In this document: piece after piece, positions 44,533 to 55,841 of the stretch
Layout: each line of letters starts with the position of its first letter
Position numbering within the stretch: position 1 is the stretch's first letter
Assembly (NCBI RefSeq): GCF_019083995.1
Contig: NZ_JAHRCU010000017.1
Location: 1-64,000 of the forward strand
Direction of reading: 5' to 3'
Source: Roseococcus sp. SDR
Lineage (GTDB): Bacteria > Pseudomonadota > Alphaproteobacteria > Acetobacterales > Acetobacteraceae
DNA length: 64,000 bases
The notes under the pieces: model-generated
Told to the model about the DNA's origin: nothing
What the model saw: only the letters and a program-made list of their open reading frames with translations
The model's database searches: none
Made by a program: the position numbers and the translations under genes

Positions 44533-44614
44533 TGTCGCGGCAGGATCGCGCGCAGCGCCCCGCTTCGTCGCATCTGTCGCGCGGGACGGAGCCGCCGCGC
44601 GACAGACGCGACAG
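44533..44614. promoter_or_regulatory. Cluster of TGTCGC sites in divergent promoter region, site 2
   Basis: TGTCGC occurs at 44533-44538 and 44575-44580 and in inverse orientation at 44599-44604 and 44608-44613. The inverse pair reads TGTCGCGTCTGTCGC on the minus strand. The segments around 44567-44584 and 44595-44613 form a long inverted repeat (GTCGCATCTGTCGCGCGG against the 15-mer). Placed between the DUF4189 gene and the large PAS kinase. Confidence 0.5.
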
Positions 44615-44646
44615 AAGCCGCGACGGAAGCATGACATAACCGCCCC

Positions 44647-47600
44647 ATGCCCGATGACGCCTTCCCCATGGGCGCGCCCGACCATGATGTGGCGCTGCTC
44701 GACGCCCTCTTCGCCCTGCCCGACGCCGCCTTCCTCGACCTGGACGGAGAGGGCCGAATCCGCCGCCTCGCGCCCGGCTTCGCGAGCCTGCTGCGTGCCC
44801 CACCCGCCGCCCCGGGCGCGTCACTGGCCGATTGGCTGGAGGGGCTGCTGGCGGCCGGCCTCTTCGCCATGCCCCTGGCGCTGCCGCACCTGCTGGCGCC
44901 CTTCCAGGCACCGGCGGGCGGCACCGCCCGCTGGGCCCGCGCCGATGGTCGCGCGATGCACCTCACCGTCCAGGCGCTGCCGGGCGGCGGGCGCCTCGCC
45001 CGGCTCGCGCAGATCAGGGCCGACGAGGAGTCGGCGCATGAGCTGCTGCGCAGCGCCTATCTGCTGGAGAACGTGACCGATGCCGTCGTGCTGATGGACG
45101 CCGATGGCACCATCCTCGACAACTCCACCGGCCGCGGCGACCTGCTGGGCCTGCCGGACGAACTGGTGAAGCCCGGCCATACCCACCAGGACATCCTGCG
45201 CTTCATGCACCGGCGGGGCGATTACGGCTTCGAGCAGAGCGAGGACGAGTTCGTGGCCCAGCGCCGCGCCATGATCCTCGCCGCCGGCCGCTTCACCCTG
45301 CCGAGCCGCATGCCCGACGGCCGCTGGGCCGAATACAATTTCCGCCCGCTGCCCAATGGCGACCTCCTGATCCTGGTGCGTGACGTGACCGAGCTGCGCA
45401 ACGCCCTGGCCGCGCTGGAGGCCGAGCGCGCCGAGCGCGAGGAGGAACGCCGCCGCGCCACGCTGCTGCTGGAGAGCACCGAGGACGCCATCCTGCTCTT
45501 CGATGCGAAGGGCGTGCTGCTCGAGACCTCGCGCAACGTGGATGACCTCTACGACCTGCCGCCCGAGCTCTTCGCGCGCGGTGCCACGCATGAGGGGCTG
45601 CTGCGCGCCGTCCATCGCCGCGGCGACCACGGCTTCGAGGAGACGGAGGAGCAGTTCGTCGGCCGCATCCGCCACGTCGTCTCCAAGCCCGGCCGCCGCC
45701 AGGTGGTGCGCGTGCTGCCAAATGGCCGCTGGGTCGAAGTCACGATGGACACGCGGCCAGACCTCTCGCTGCTCATCAATGTGCGCGACGTCACCGGGCT
45801 CAAGAAGGTGCAGCTCGCCCTCGAATCGGAGCAGCAGAAGCTGCGCCGCGTCATGGACAACATGCGCGACGGCGTCATGCTCTTCGACGACGAGCTCCGC
45901 TGGACCCTGGTCAGCGAGCCGATCAAGCGCTTCTTCGACCTGCCCGCGCATTACGGCGTGGGCACCAGCCTGCGCGAGGTGACGCGCTTCCAGACCCTGC
46001 GCGGCGATTTCGGCCCGGTGCCCGAGACGGAGGAGGCGCTGGCCGAGGCCATCGAAGGCCGCATCAGCGGCCTGCTCGACCCCGGCGGCCGGCGCTATGT
46101 CCGCAAGACGGCCAATGGCTACTGGCTCGACATCCGCATGCAGCCGCTGCCCGATGGCGGGCTGCTCGCCTTCTACCGCGACGTGACCCTGCTGAAGCAG
46201 CAGGAGGAGCAGGTGGAGGCCGAGCGGCATCTCCTGCTCGAGATCCTGAACGGCCTGGATGAGGCGGTGGTCCTGCTGGGGCCGGACCAGTCCATCCTCG
46301 CGAGCAATGCGCGCGGCTCGGACTTCCTGCCGGAACGGCCAGAGCTGCTGGCCCCTGGCGGCAGCATGCGCGAGGTGCTGCGCCACCTCCATCGCCGCGG
46401 CGAATACGGCACGGATCTCGACGAGGAGGCGCGCATCACCGAGCGCCTCGCCTTCATCACCGACCCCGCCGGCCAGCGCTACACCCGCCCCTCCACCGAT
46501 GGGCGCTGGGTGGAGTTCCAGTACACGCCGCTCTCCGGCGGGCGCACGCTCATGCAGGCGCGCGACGTGACACCGCTGAAGCGCGGCGAGGCGGAGGTGG
46601 AGGAGCAGCGCGCCCTGCTGGCCGAGGTGCTGAACTCCATGGACGCCATGGTCGTCCTGCTCGATTCCACCTCGCGCGTCATCATGTCGAACGGGCGCGG
46701 GCGGAACCTGCTCGATATCCCGGCCGAGCTGGTGGATGAGGGCGGCTCGCTGCGCGAATCCATGCGCTACATGTACCGCCGCGGCGATTTCGGCTTCGAC
46801 CAGCCGGAGGAGCATTGGGTGGATGGCCGCGTGAACGCCGTCCTCGCCGGCAAGCCCGTGCGCTTCACCCGCCCCGCGCCGGGCGATCGCTGGCTCGAAT
46901 TCAGCTACAGCCCGATCGGCAAGGGCCGCATCATCGCGCAAGGCCGCGACGTGACGGCGCTCAAGGCCAGCGAACAGGCGGCGATCGCGGCGAAGGAGGC
47001 GGCGGAGGCGGCAGCACTCGCCAAGTCCAGCTTCCTCGCCGCCATGAGCCACGAGATCCGCACGCCGATGAACGGCGTGCTCGGCATGCTCGAAGTGCTC
47101 GGCCGCTCCGAGCTGAAGCCCGAGCAGGCGCGCAGCGTCACCGTGATGCGCGAGAGTGCCCATTCCCTGCTGCGCATCATCGACGACGTGCTGGACTTCT
47201 CGAAGATCGAGGCCGGGCGGCTCGATGTGGAGAGCATGCCCTTCAGCCTGCGCGCCATGGTGGAAGGCACGATCGAGACGCTGACCCCCGAAGCGAAGCG
47301 CCGTGGCCTCGCCCTCTTCGCCGATGCCCAGGGCCCGGGACCGGACTGGCTCGAGGGGGACCCGACGCGCGTGCGGCAGATCCTCTTCAACCTGGTCGGC
47401 AATGCGCTGAAATTCACCGAGCGCGGCTTCGTGCGCATCTCGGCCCAGGCGGAGGCGCAGGCCAAGGGTGCCCTGCTGACGCTGATCGTGGAGGATAGCG
47501 GCCTCGGCATGGACGAGCCGACGCTCGCGCGCCTCTTCCAGCCCTTCACCCAGGCCGACAGCTCCACCACGCGGCGCTTCGGCGGCACGGGCCTCGGCCT

Positions 47601-48504
47601 CTCCATCGTCCGCCGCCTGGCCGAGCTCATGGGCGGCGAGGTGCGTGCCGAGAGCCAGCCCGGTCGCGGCAGCCGCTTTACGGTCACGCTGCTTCTCGGC
47701 ATCGCGGCCGCGCCCGAGGTGCTGAGCGCCATTGCCCGCAGCGCGGCCCCCGCGCCCGCCCCCACGCCCGGGGGCGCGGGCGGCGTGCTGGTGGTGGATG
47801 ACCACCCGGTCAACCGCGAGGTGATGCTGCGCCAGCTTGAGCTGCTCGGCCTCACCGCGCAGACGGCGGTGGACGGCGCGGATGCCCTGGCCCGCTGGCG
47901 GGAGGAGCGGCAATCCATCGTGCTGCTCGACATCCACATGCCGGTGATGGACGGCTTCGAGCTGGCGCGCGCCATCCGCGCCGAGGAGCAGCGCGCGGGG
48001 CTCTCGCGCACCACGCTCATCGCCGTCACCGCCAATGCGCTGAAGGGCGAGGCGGAGCGCTGCTACGCGGCTGGCATGGACGGCTTCCTGGCCAAGCCGC
48101 TGCACCTCGATGGCCTCTCCCGCGCGCTCTCGCGCTTCGTGCCGGCGCTGACGACCGAAGGCGCCGCGCAGGGCGGCGCGCTGTTTGACCCCGAGGCGCT
48201 GCGCGGCCTCTTCGGCCAGGATCGCGCGCGGCTTTCCAGCATCCTGGAGAGCTTCGCCGAGCAGGCGCGCCACGACATCTCGGCGATGCAGGGCGCGGAG
48301 ACGGCCGCACTTGGCCAGGCGGCGCATCGCCTGAAGGGTGCCGCCCGCATGGTGGGCGCCCGCCTCTTGGCCGAGCAGGCCCAGGCGGTGGAAAGCGCGG
48401 TGAAGGCCGGGGAGGAGGAGACGGCCCGCGCCGCCGCCGCGACACTGGAGCGCCTGCTGGGCGAGACGCTGGAGGTGGCGCGCCCGCTGCTCGACGCCAC
48501 CTAG
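44647..48504 (+). CDS. Hybrid histidine kinase with five tandem PAS_7-type domains
   Basis: 1285 residues, no membrane helix, so cytosolic. After a divergent N-terminal PAS-like segment (1-130), five related PAS repeats start near residues 132, 272, 397, 528 and 657; four carry HRRGDxGF-type blocks. HisKA follows with His802 (MSHEIRTPMNG), then HATPase (GNALKFTERG, EDSGLGMDE, GTGLGLSIVRRL), a receiver with Asp1095 (IVLLDIHMPVMDG), and an Hpt domain with HRLKGAARMVGA. The TAG stop overlaps the first base of a 196-bp repeat element. Complete phosphorelay in one chain; the ligand is unknown. Confidence 0.9.
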   Translation: MPDDAFPMGAPDHDVALLDALFALPDAAFLDLDGEGRIRRLAPGFASLLRAPPAAPGASLADWLEGLLAAGLFAMPLALPHLLAPFQAPAGGTARWARADGRAMHLTVQALPGGGRLARLAQIRADEESAHELLRSAYLLENVTDAVVLMDADGTILDNSTGRGDLLGLPDELVKPGHTHQDILRFMHRRGDYGFEQSEDEFVAQRRAMILAAGRFTLPSRMPDGRWAEYNFRPLPNGDLLILVRDVTELRNALAALEAERAEREEERRRATLLLESTEDAILLFDAKGVLLETSRNVDDLYDLPPELFARGATHEGLLRAVHRRGDHGFEETEEQFVGRIRHVVSKPGRRQVVRVLPNGRWVEVTMDTRPDLSLLINVRDVTGLKKVQLALESEQQKLRRVMDNMRDGVMLFDDELRWTLVSEPIKRFFDLPAHYGVGTSLREVTRFQTLRGDFGPVPETEEALAEAIEGRISGLLDPGGRRYVRKTANGYWLDIRMQPLPDGGLLAFYRDVTLLKQQEEQVEAERHLLLEILNGLDEAVVLLGPDQSILASNARGSDFLPERPELLAPGGSMREVLRHLHRRGEYGTDLDEEARITERLAFITDPAGQRYTRPSTDGRWVEFQYTPLSGGRTLMQARDVTPLKRGEAEVEEQRALLAEVLNSMDAMVVLLDSTSRVIMSNGRGRNLLDIPAELVDEGGSLRESMRYMYRRGDFGFDQPEEHWVDGRVNAVLAGKPVRFTRPAPGDRWLEFSYSPIGKGRIIAQGRDVTALKASEQAAIAAKEAAEAAALAKSSFLAAMSHEIRTPMNGVLGMLEVLGRSELKPEQARSVTVMRESAHSLLRIIDDVLDFSKIEAGRLDVESMPFSLRAMVEGTIETLTPEAKRRGLALFADAQGPGPDWLEGDPTRVRQILFNLVGNALKFTERGFVRISAQAEAQAKGALLTLIVEDSGLGMDEPTLARLFQPFTQADSSTTRRFGGTGLGLSIVRRLAELMGGEVRAESQPGRGSRFTVTLLLGIAAAPEVLSAIARSAAPAPAPTPGGAGGVLVVDDHPVNREVMLRQLELLGLTAQTAVDGADALARWREERQSIVLLDIHMPVMDGFELARAIRAEEQRAGLSRTTLIAVTANALKGEAERCYAAGMDGFLAKPLHLDGLSRALSRFVPALTTEGAAQGGALFDPEALRGLFGQDRARLSSILESFAEQARHDISAMQGAETAALGQAAHRLKGAARMVGARLLAEQAQAVESAVKAGEEETARAAAATLERLLGETLEVARPLLDAT

Positions 48505-48699
48505 CAGGCTGCTGAAAAACTCCGCGGTGGGACCGAGGGGCCAGCCCCTCGGACACCCCGGCAAGAACCTCAGCTTCTTGCATCTCCGATAAGTATTTGA
48601 TTTAATTTAACAATTGAAGATCCAAGAAACTGAGTTTCTTGGCGGGAGAGTACGAGAGGGCGGAGCCCTTTCGTCTTTTGGCCTTTTTCAGCAGCCGGG
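48504..48699. mobile_element. 196-bp MITE-like element, copy A
   Basis: Begins GCAGGCTGCTGAAAAA and ends TTTTTCAGCAGCCGGG; the right terminal repeat has two mismatches. Flanked by CTA at 48501-48503 and 48700-48702 (CTAG on both sides), a target duplication like those of IS5-type elements. Internal stems: CCGAGGGG/CCCCTCGG (48533-48552) and CCAAGAAAC/GTTTCTTGG (48622-48642). The AT-rich core (TTTGATTTAATTTAAC) stands out. No coding capacity. Differs from copy B at three positions. Confidence 0.85.
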
Positions 48700-48703
48700 C
48701 TAG

Positions 48704-48850
48704 AGCCTTTTCCGTTCACCTCGGCTCGCTGCAAAGGCTCCAGGCATCTGTATTCGCCAGCATCTTCACCCGATCAGATGACGCCATCTGATCGGGATCT
48801 GCTCTGGAGTCTGATCGCCTTTGGTGCGTTCACCGACGCGGTGAACCATC
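48704..48850. other. Palindrome-rich intergenic segment
   Basis: Three separate stems follow copy A: GAGCCTTT (48704-48711)/AAAGGCTC (48733-48740), CCCGATCAGATG (48769-48780)/CATCTGATCGGG (48785-48796, 12 bp perfect, 4-nt loop), and GTTCACC (48828-48834)/GGTGAAC (48840-48846). No ORF of note. It may be a structured RNA, a repeat or terminator DNA. The gap continues to 48920 without further signals. Confidence 0.5.
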
Positions 48851-48920
48851 CTCTCGGCACGGGGCTGGCGCGTGCGGGCTGAACGCCGGTGAAGGCTGAG
48901 CGCCCCGGGCGGGCTCCGGC

Positions 48921-49388
<468 letters not shown>

Positions 49389-49495
49389 GCGATCATTCCC
49401 TTGCTGCTGCTGCCCTGGAAGATGCGTCGCTGACGCGCCGCTTCAAGCACCCGGCCGCGTCTGATCGTCCTTGGTGGGATCACCAGGAACGTGAA

Positions 49496-50134
49496 TCAGC
49501 CGCCCAGCATGCGGCGCAGTTTCCGCACCGCGCTGCCCGGTGTGGAAAACACCGGCTTGCCCGTCGCCTGCTCCACCATCGGCGCCACATGCGCCAGGCT
49601 GAACTGGCCAAGCGCGATGGCATCGCAATCGGCAAGGCGGCGCGAAGCCTCGACGGCCAGCCGATCATGCTCCGCCACATTCCCCGCATCGAGCGCGGCG
49701 AGCGCGCCCTCGGCGAGGCAGGGCACCACCTCGATGCCGGCCGGGAATTCCGGCGGCATGGAAGTCAGCGTGCCCGGGAAGGTCGCGAGCAGCCCCACGC
49801 GCTTCGCACCCGAGGCCAGGATCTCCTCGATCATCGCCTCATTGGGCTTGAGCACCGGCATGGACGCATGATCCGCCGCCACCGCCTCGATGCAGGGCCC
49901 GAAGGCCGAGCAGGTGAAGAGGATGGCGTCCGAGCCCGTGCCCGCGGCATAGCGCCCCAGCGTGCGGAAGCGCTCGGTCATCCCGGGCGTCAGCTTGCCT
50001 TCGCGGGCGAGATCGGCCGAGAGGCTGTCATCCATCAGGTTCATCAGCGTCTGGCCGGGCCAGAGCGCGGCGAAGGCGGCCTCGATGGGTGGCGGCGAAT
50101 GCCGCAGCGCATGGATCAGGGTGATGCGGGCCAT
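49496..50134 (-). CDS. Asp/Glu racemase-superfamily protein lacking the second Cys
   Basis: 212 residues. Two-domain fold with ILFTCSAFGP (Cys75, the first catalytic position) and LLATFPGTL. The second active-site Cys, normally in a LGCT-like strand, is replaced: AIALGQFSLAHV has Gln177. This argues against a simple two-base racemase and towards the decarboxylase/isomerase-like members of the superfamily (inference). Stop-to-start gap with the upstream secreted-protein gene is 2 bp, so co-transcribed. Confidence 0.75.
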   Translation of the reverse strand: MARITLIHALRHSPPPIEAAFAALWPGQTLMNLMDDSLSADLAREGKLTPGMTERFRTLGRYAAGTGSDAILFTCSAFGPCIEAVAADHASMPVLKPNEAMIEEILASGAKRVGLLATFPGTLTSMPPEFPAGIEVVPCLAEGALAALDAGNVAEHDRLAVEASRRLADCDAIALGQFSLAHVAPMVEQATGKPVFSTPGSAVRKLRRMLGG

Positions 50135-50136
50135 GC

Positions 50137-50583
50137 TCAGCTCGTCTTGCAGCGGCGCAGCGCGCCGGGGAATTCCACGCAGCCCGGCAGCAGCACCTCA
50201 TCCGGCCCGCGGCGGGAGACGCGCAGCAGGTTCGGGTTGCCGTCGCAGCCGAAGCCGATCTCGGGCATCGGGCGGCCGGGCACGGGAACCAGGCGGAATT
50301 CCAGCCCGTCCGGCGTCACCGCCACCGTCTCGATGGCGCGCTGGCGATAGGCGTAGTCCAGGCTGGAGACGCGCATGATGAGGTCCCGCATCACGATCAG
50401 CGCGACATTGCCGAAGCAGCCCGGGCCTTCCGTGTCCACCGCCGGGAAGATGCCGCCGGTCCAGCTGCCGAACATCCATTCATGCGGCGGCCCCTGGCGC
50501 GGCTGGGCGAGCGCGGGGGTGATGATGGCGGGCGTGGCCAGAAGGCCGGTCAGGCCCGGCAGGAAGGAACGGCGGCGCAGCAT
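50137..50583 (-). CDS. Secreted hypothetical protein
   Basis: 148 residues with an N-terminal export signal (RRRSFLPGLTGLLATPA, double Arg, possibly Tat) ending PALAQP. Mature part is beta-rich with HEWMFGSWTGGIFP near its start and three Cys (GPGCFGN, GFGCDGN, LPGCVE). The W-x-GSWTGG pattern recalls small lipocalin-like domains but is not decisive. Likely operon with the racemase-like gene and, 21 bp upstream, the MFS gene. Confidence 0.6.
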   Translation of the reverse strand: MLRRRSFLPGLTGLLATPAIITPALAQPRQGPPHEWMFGSWTGGIFPAVDTEGPGCFGNVALIVMRDLIMRVSSLDYAYRQRAIETVAVTPDGLEFRLVPVPGRPMPEIGFGCDGNPNLLRVSRRGPDEVLLPGCVEFPGALRRCKTS

Positions 50584-50604
50584 GATGGCTCCCGGAGAAA
50601 TGCC

Positions 50605-51852
50605 TCAACCCGTTGTAGCGGCTCGCGGCGGCGGCGTCATTCCCGGTGCTTTCGGACCCGGATCAACGGCCTTGGGCCCATCCTGGACGGGGATGTGCAT
50701 GAGTGCCGCGAAGGCGGCGGCCGCGATGCAGATGCTCCACATCAGGTCGTAGCTCCCCGTGCGGTCGAAGATCCATCCGCCGAGCCAGGCGCCGGCGAAG
50801 CCGCCCAGCTGATGGCCGACATAGACGAGGCCGAACATGGTGGCCAACCAGCGCGTGCCGAAATTGCGCGCCATCAGCGCCACGGTGGGCGGGATGGTGG
50901 AGAGCCAGAGGATGCCCATGACCGCCGAGAAGATGAGCACATTCGTCGTCGTCTTGTCGGCCAGGAGGAAGAGCGTCATCAGCACGCCGCGCCCGGCATA
51001 GATGATGATCAGCAACTCCCGCCGCTTCCAGCGCTGCGACAATTCGCCCGAGATGAGCGACCCCGCCACGTTGAACAGCCCGATCAGCGCGATGGCCGCC
51101 GCACCCACGCTGGCCGGCAGATGGCAGCTCGCCACGAAGCCCGGCAGATGGACGGCGAGGAAGCTCACATGCAGCCCGCAGACCGAGAAGCCGAAGAAGA
51201 TGTACCAGAAGGTGGGCGTCCTCAGGCCAAGCTTCAGCGCCTGCATCGCCGTCTGGTCATCCTGCCCCGGCTTGGGCGGGGCCGGGCGGCCATCGAGCGG
51301 CATGGCCAGCGGGATCATCAGCAGCGCCGCACCCGCCAGCAGGAAGAGCGCGCCCTCCCAGCCGGCCAGGTTGATGCCGAGCTGCGCCAGCGGCACCACC
51401 GCGAATTGCCCGAAGCTGGAGCCCGCCGTACCCAGACCGACGGCGCGGCCGCGCAGGTTCTCCGGCAGGAGGCGCGTCAGGCTCGCATTGATGACGGGCA
51501 TGCCGGCGGCCGAGACCGCGATGCCCATGACGATGCCGGCGAAGAAGGTGAACATCGGCAGGCCCTGGCTCAGCGCCATGCCCAGGATGCCGATGGAATA
51601 GAGCGCGGCGCCGCCCATCACCACGGTCCGCCCGCCGATGCGATCCGCCACCTGGCCCACCAGCGGCTGGGCGAAGCCGTTCAGCAGCACCTGAAGCGCG
51701 ATGGCGAAGGCGAAACCCGAGCTGGACCAGCCGAGCGTCGTGGTCATCGGCGCGAGGAAGAGACCGAAGCTCTGGCGCAGCCCGGTCGCCAGCGCAGCGC
51801 AGAGGACAGCCCCCGCGATGAGCAGGGTGGCGCCGCGCGGATGGGCGAGCAT
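50605..51852 (-). CDS. Major facilitator superfamily transporter
   Basis: 415 residues, 12 predicted membrane helices. Family signs: GLRQSFGLFLAPMTTTLGW near TM1 and the TM2-3 loop GQVADRIGGRTV (motif A). Resembles monocarboxylate/oxalate-formate-type MFS members. Substrate not evident. First gene of a minus-strand run ending with the racemase-like gene. Confidence 0.9.
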   Translation of the reverse strand: MLAHPRGATLLIAGAVLCAALATGLRQSFGLFLAPMTTTLGWSSSGFAFAIALQVLLNGFAQPLVGQVADRIGGRTVVMGGAALYSIGILGMALSQGLPMFTFFAGIVMGIAVSAAGMPVINASLTRLLPENLRGRAVGLGTAGSSFGQFAVVPLAQLGINLAGWEGALFLLAGAALLMIPLAMPLDGRPAPPKPGQDDQTAMQALKLGLRTPTFWYIFFGFSVCGLHVSFLAVHLPGFVASCHLPASVGAAAIALIGLFNVAGSLISGELSQRWKRRELLIIIYAGRGVLMTLFLLADKTTTNVLIFSAVMGILWLSTIPPTVALMARNFGTRWLATMFGLVYVGHQLGGFAGAWLGGWIFDRTGSYDLMWSICIAAAAFAALMHIPVQDGPKAVDPGPKAPGMTPPPRAATTG

Positions 51853-51946
51853 GGGGGTGACCTCCTGGACAGAGTGTCAGTGTTTCACGCCCCCATATGC
51901 CGCGGCAAACGCGCCCCACGCATGGCGGGGCGCGATTTCATGCAAC

Positions 51947-52369
51947 CTACGCGGCCCTCCGGCTATAGGCCGCGTCCATCATCACATCGGCCAGCACGGC
52001 GAAGGCCTCGGCCCAGGCATCCTCCACCTCGGGCGTGAAGCCCTCGCCCAGGCCCTGGCGCAGCGTCCAGAGCAGGGCGGCCCCGACGCTGGCGTAATGG
52101 TGACGCTCCACGCCATAGCCCACATGGCGGCGGGCCATGTCGCGCAGCTTGGGGATCAGCACATCCGGCCGCTCCAGCGAGGAGACGGCCATGGCGAGCG
52201 CCTGCATGAGCTTGCTCCCCTGCGCCGCCATGTCGGTCTGGGCAAAGAGGGGGCGGGTGCTGGGGTCGATCTCCATGAGCCGCTGGTAGAACAGGGCTGC
52301 GGCGGGCCCGGCGATGGGCAGCACGCGGTCGAAGCTGCTGCGGAGCAGGGCGATGCGGTGCATTTCCAT
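51947..52369 (-). CDS. Single-domain bacterial globin
   Basis: 140 residues from ATG 52369, which has AAGGAG 8 nt upstream on the minus strand; a GTG at 52399 in frame lacks this. Globin fold with Phe42 (CD1), Gln50 (E7, AAQGSKLM) and proximal His82 (RHVGYGV), the set seen in Vitreoscilla-type haemoglobin and the haem domain of flavohaemoglobin. No reductase domain. Likely binds O2 or NO. The divergent gap to queA holds a TGTCGC motif. Confidence 0.85.
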   Translation of the reverse strand: MEMHRIALLRSSFDRVLPIAGPAAALFYQRLMEIDPSTRPLFAQTDMAAQGSKLMQALAMAVSSLERPDVLIPKLRDMARRHVGYGVERHHYASVGAALLWTLRQGLGEGFTPEVEDAWAEAFAVLADVMMDAAYSRRAA

Positions 52370-52445
52370 GGTCTCGTTCTCCTTTGCGAACAAGACCACG
52401 CTAGGCCCCCATCATGTCCGGATGATCGTGCGATCATGGCGAAAT

Positions 52446-52460
52446 TGTCGCGTCTGTCGC
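52446..52460. promoter_or_regulatory. TGTCGC direct-repeat motif, site 3
   Basis: TGTCGCGTCTGTCGC on the plus strand, identical to the 15-mer at 44.6 kb. Situated between the divergent globin gene (start 52369) and queA (start 52520), so it could regulate either. Confidence 0.45.
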
Positions 52461-52519
52461 GCCGGCGGCGTTGCGCGGGGGCGGCGCCCGCGCTACCGCC
52501 CCGGCCCATGTGCCCGCCT

Positions 52520-55151
<2,632 letters not shown>

Positions 55152-55243
55152 TAGCCGAGGCCGATCGGCCTGATCGTGGCCGCCGTCTTGCCCGTCGGCC
55201 GCAGGATTGGTGAAGCTGGCCGCGCCCCTGAAGGAACAGCCCC

Positions 55244-55633
55244 ATGCGTCGCCTCTGCGTCCTGGCCCTCCTCGCGATCGGCGCGCCGGCCGCGGCGCAG
55301 CCCAGCTTCTCGCCCGCCCCGGGGCCGGCCTACCCGAACACGATCTGCGTCGTGAACAGCGTACCGGATGAGTTCTGGGCGGCCTTCGACACCCTCGCCC
55401 CGGGCCAGAACTGGGCGCCGGCCGTGGCGCTCAGGATCATCGGGCCGATGGCGCCCCAATGCATGTCCTTCGCCCCGGGGATCGCGGTCCGCCTGCGGGT
55501 GACGGTGGCGGTGCGTGCGGGCTCCGGGGCTTCCAGCTTCAACACGGTCTGCGTGCAGGTGCTGCAGCCGGCCCGCAGCGCGACGGTGAACATCACGGGC
55601 GCCCCGCAAGCAGCGGCCTGTTCCTTGTCCTAG
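55244..55633 (+). CDS. Secreted hypothetical protein ending in a MITE-like element
   Basis: 129 residues. Signal peptide MRRLCVLALLAIGAPAAAQP. Mature part is beta-rich, with four Cys (NTICVVN, APQCMSF, NTVCVQV, AAACSLS), probably two disulfides, and an Ala/Val repeat-like strand pattern. No family recognised. The final TAG uses T and A of the flanking DNA and G of the 196-bp element, so the native C terminus may have been altered by the insertion. Confidence 0.6.
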   Translation: MRRLCVLALLAIGAPAAAQPSFSPAPGPAYPNTICVVNSVPDEFWAAFDTLAPGQNWAPAVALRIIGPMAPQCMSFAPGIAVRLRVTVAVRAGSGASSFNTVCVQVLQPARSATVNITGAPQAAACSLS

Positions 55634-55828
55634 CAGGCTGCTGAAAAACTCCGCTGTGGGACCGAGGGGCCAGCCCCTCGGACACCCCGGCAAGAACCTC
55701 AGCTTCTTGCATCTCCGATAAGTATTTGATTTAATTTAACAATTGAAGATCCAAGAAACTGAGTTTCTTGGCGGGAGAGTACGAGAGGGCGGAGCCCTTT
55801 CGTCTTTTGGCCTTTTTCAGCAGCCTGC
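55633..55828. mobile_element. 196-bp MITE-like element, copy B
   Basis: Same length and orientation as copy A (48504-48699) and identical except for three bases. The terminal inverted repeats are perfect over 16 bp: GCAGGCTGCTGAAAAA and its complement at 55813-55828. CTA flanks the left end; the right flank is CAG, so a target duplication is not seen here. It sits between convergent genes and could also end transcription from both sides, since it carries AGGGC/GCCCT followed by TTTCGTCTTTT. Confidence 0.85.
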
Positions 55829-55841
55829 CAGGGCGGGCGGC

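Noticed and set aside
44821-48564. 1247-codon open frame antisense to the PAS kinase gene
   Set aside because: Long antisense frames are common in GC-rich genes with strong third-position bias. The translation is low-complexity and the plus-strand frame has complete kinase domains. Its start even lies in the MITE.
48504-48699. Small RNA gene instead of a mobile element
   Set aside because: The second near-identical copy, terminal inverted repeats and CTA flanks favour a mobile element, though it may still be transcribed.
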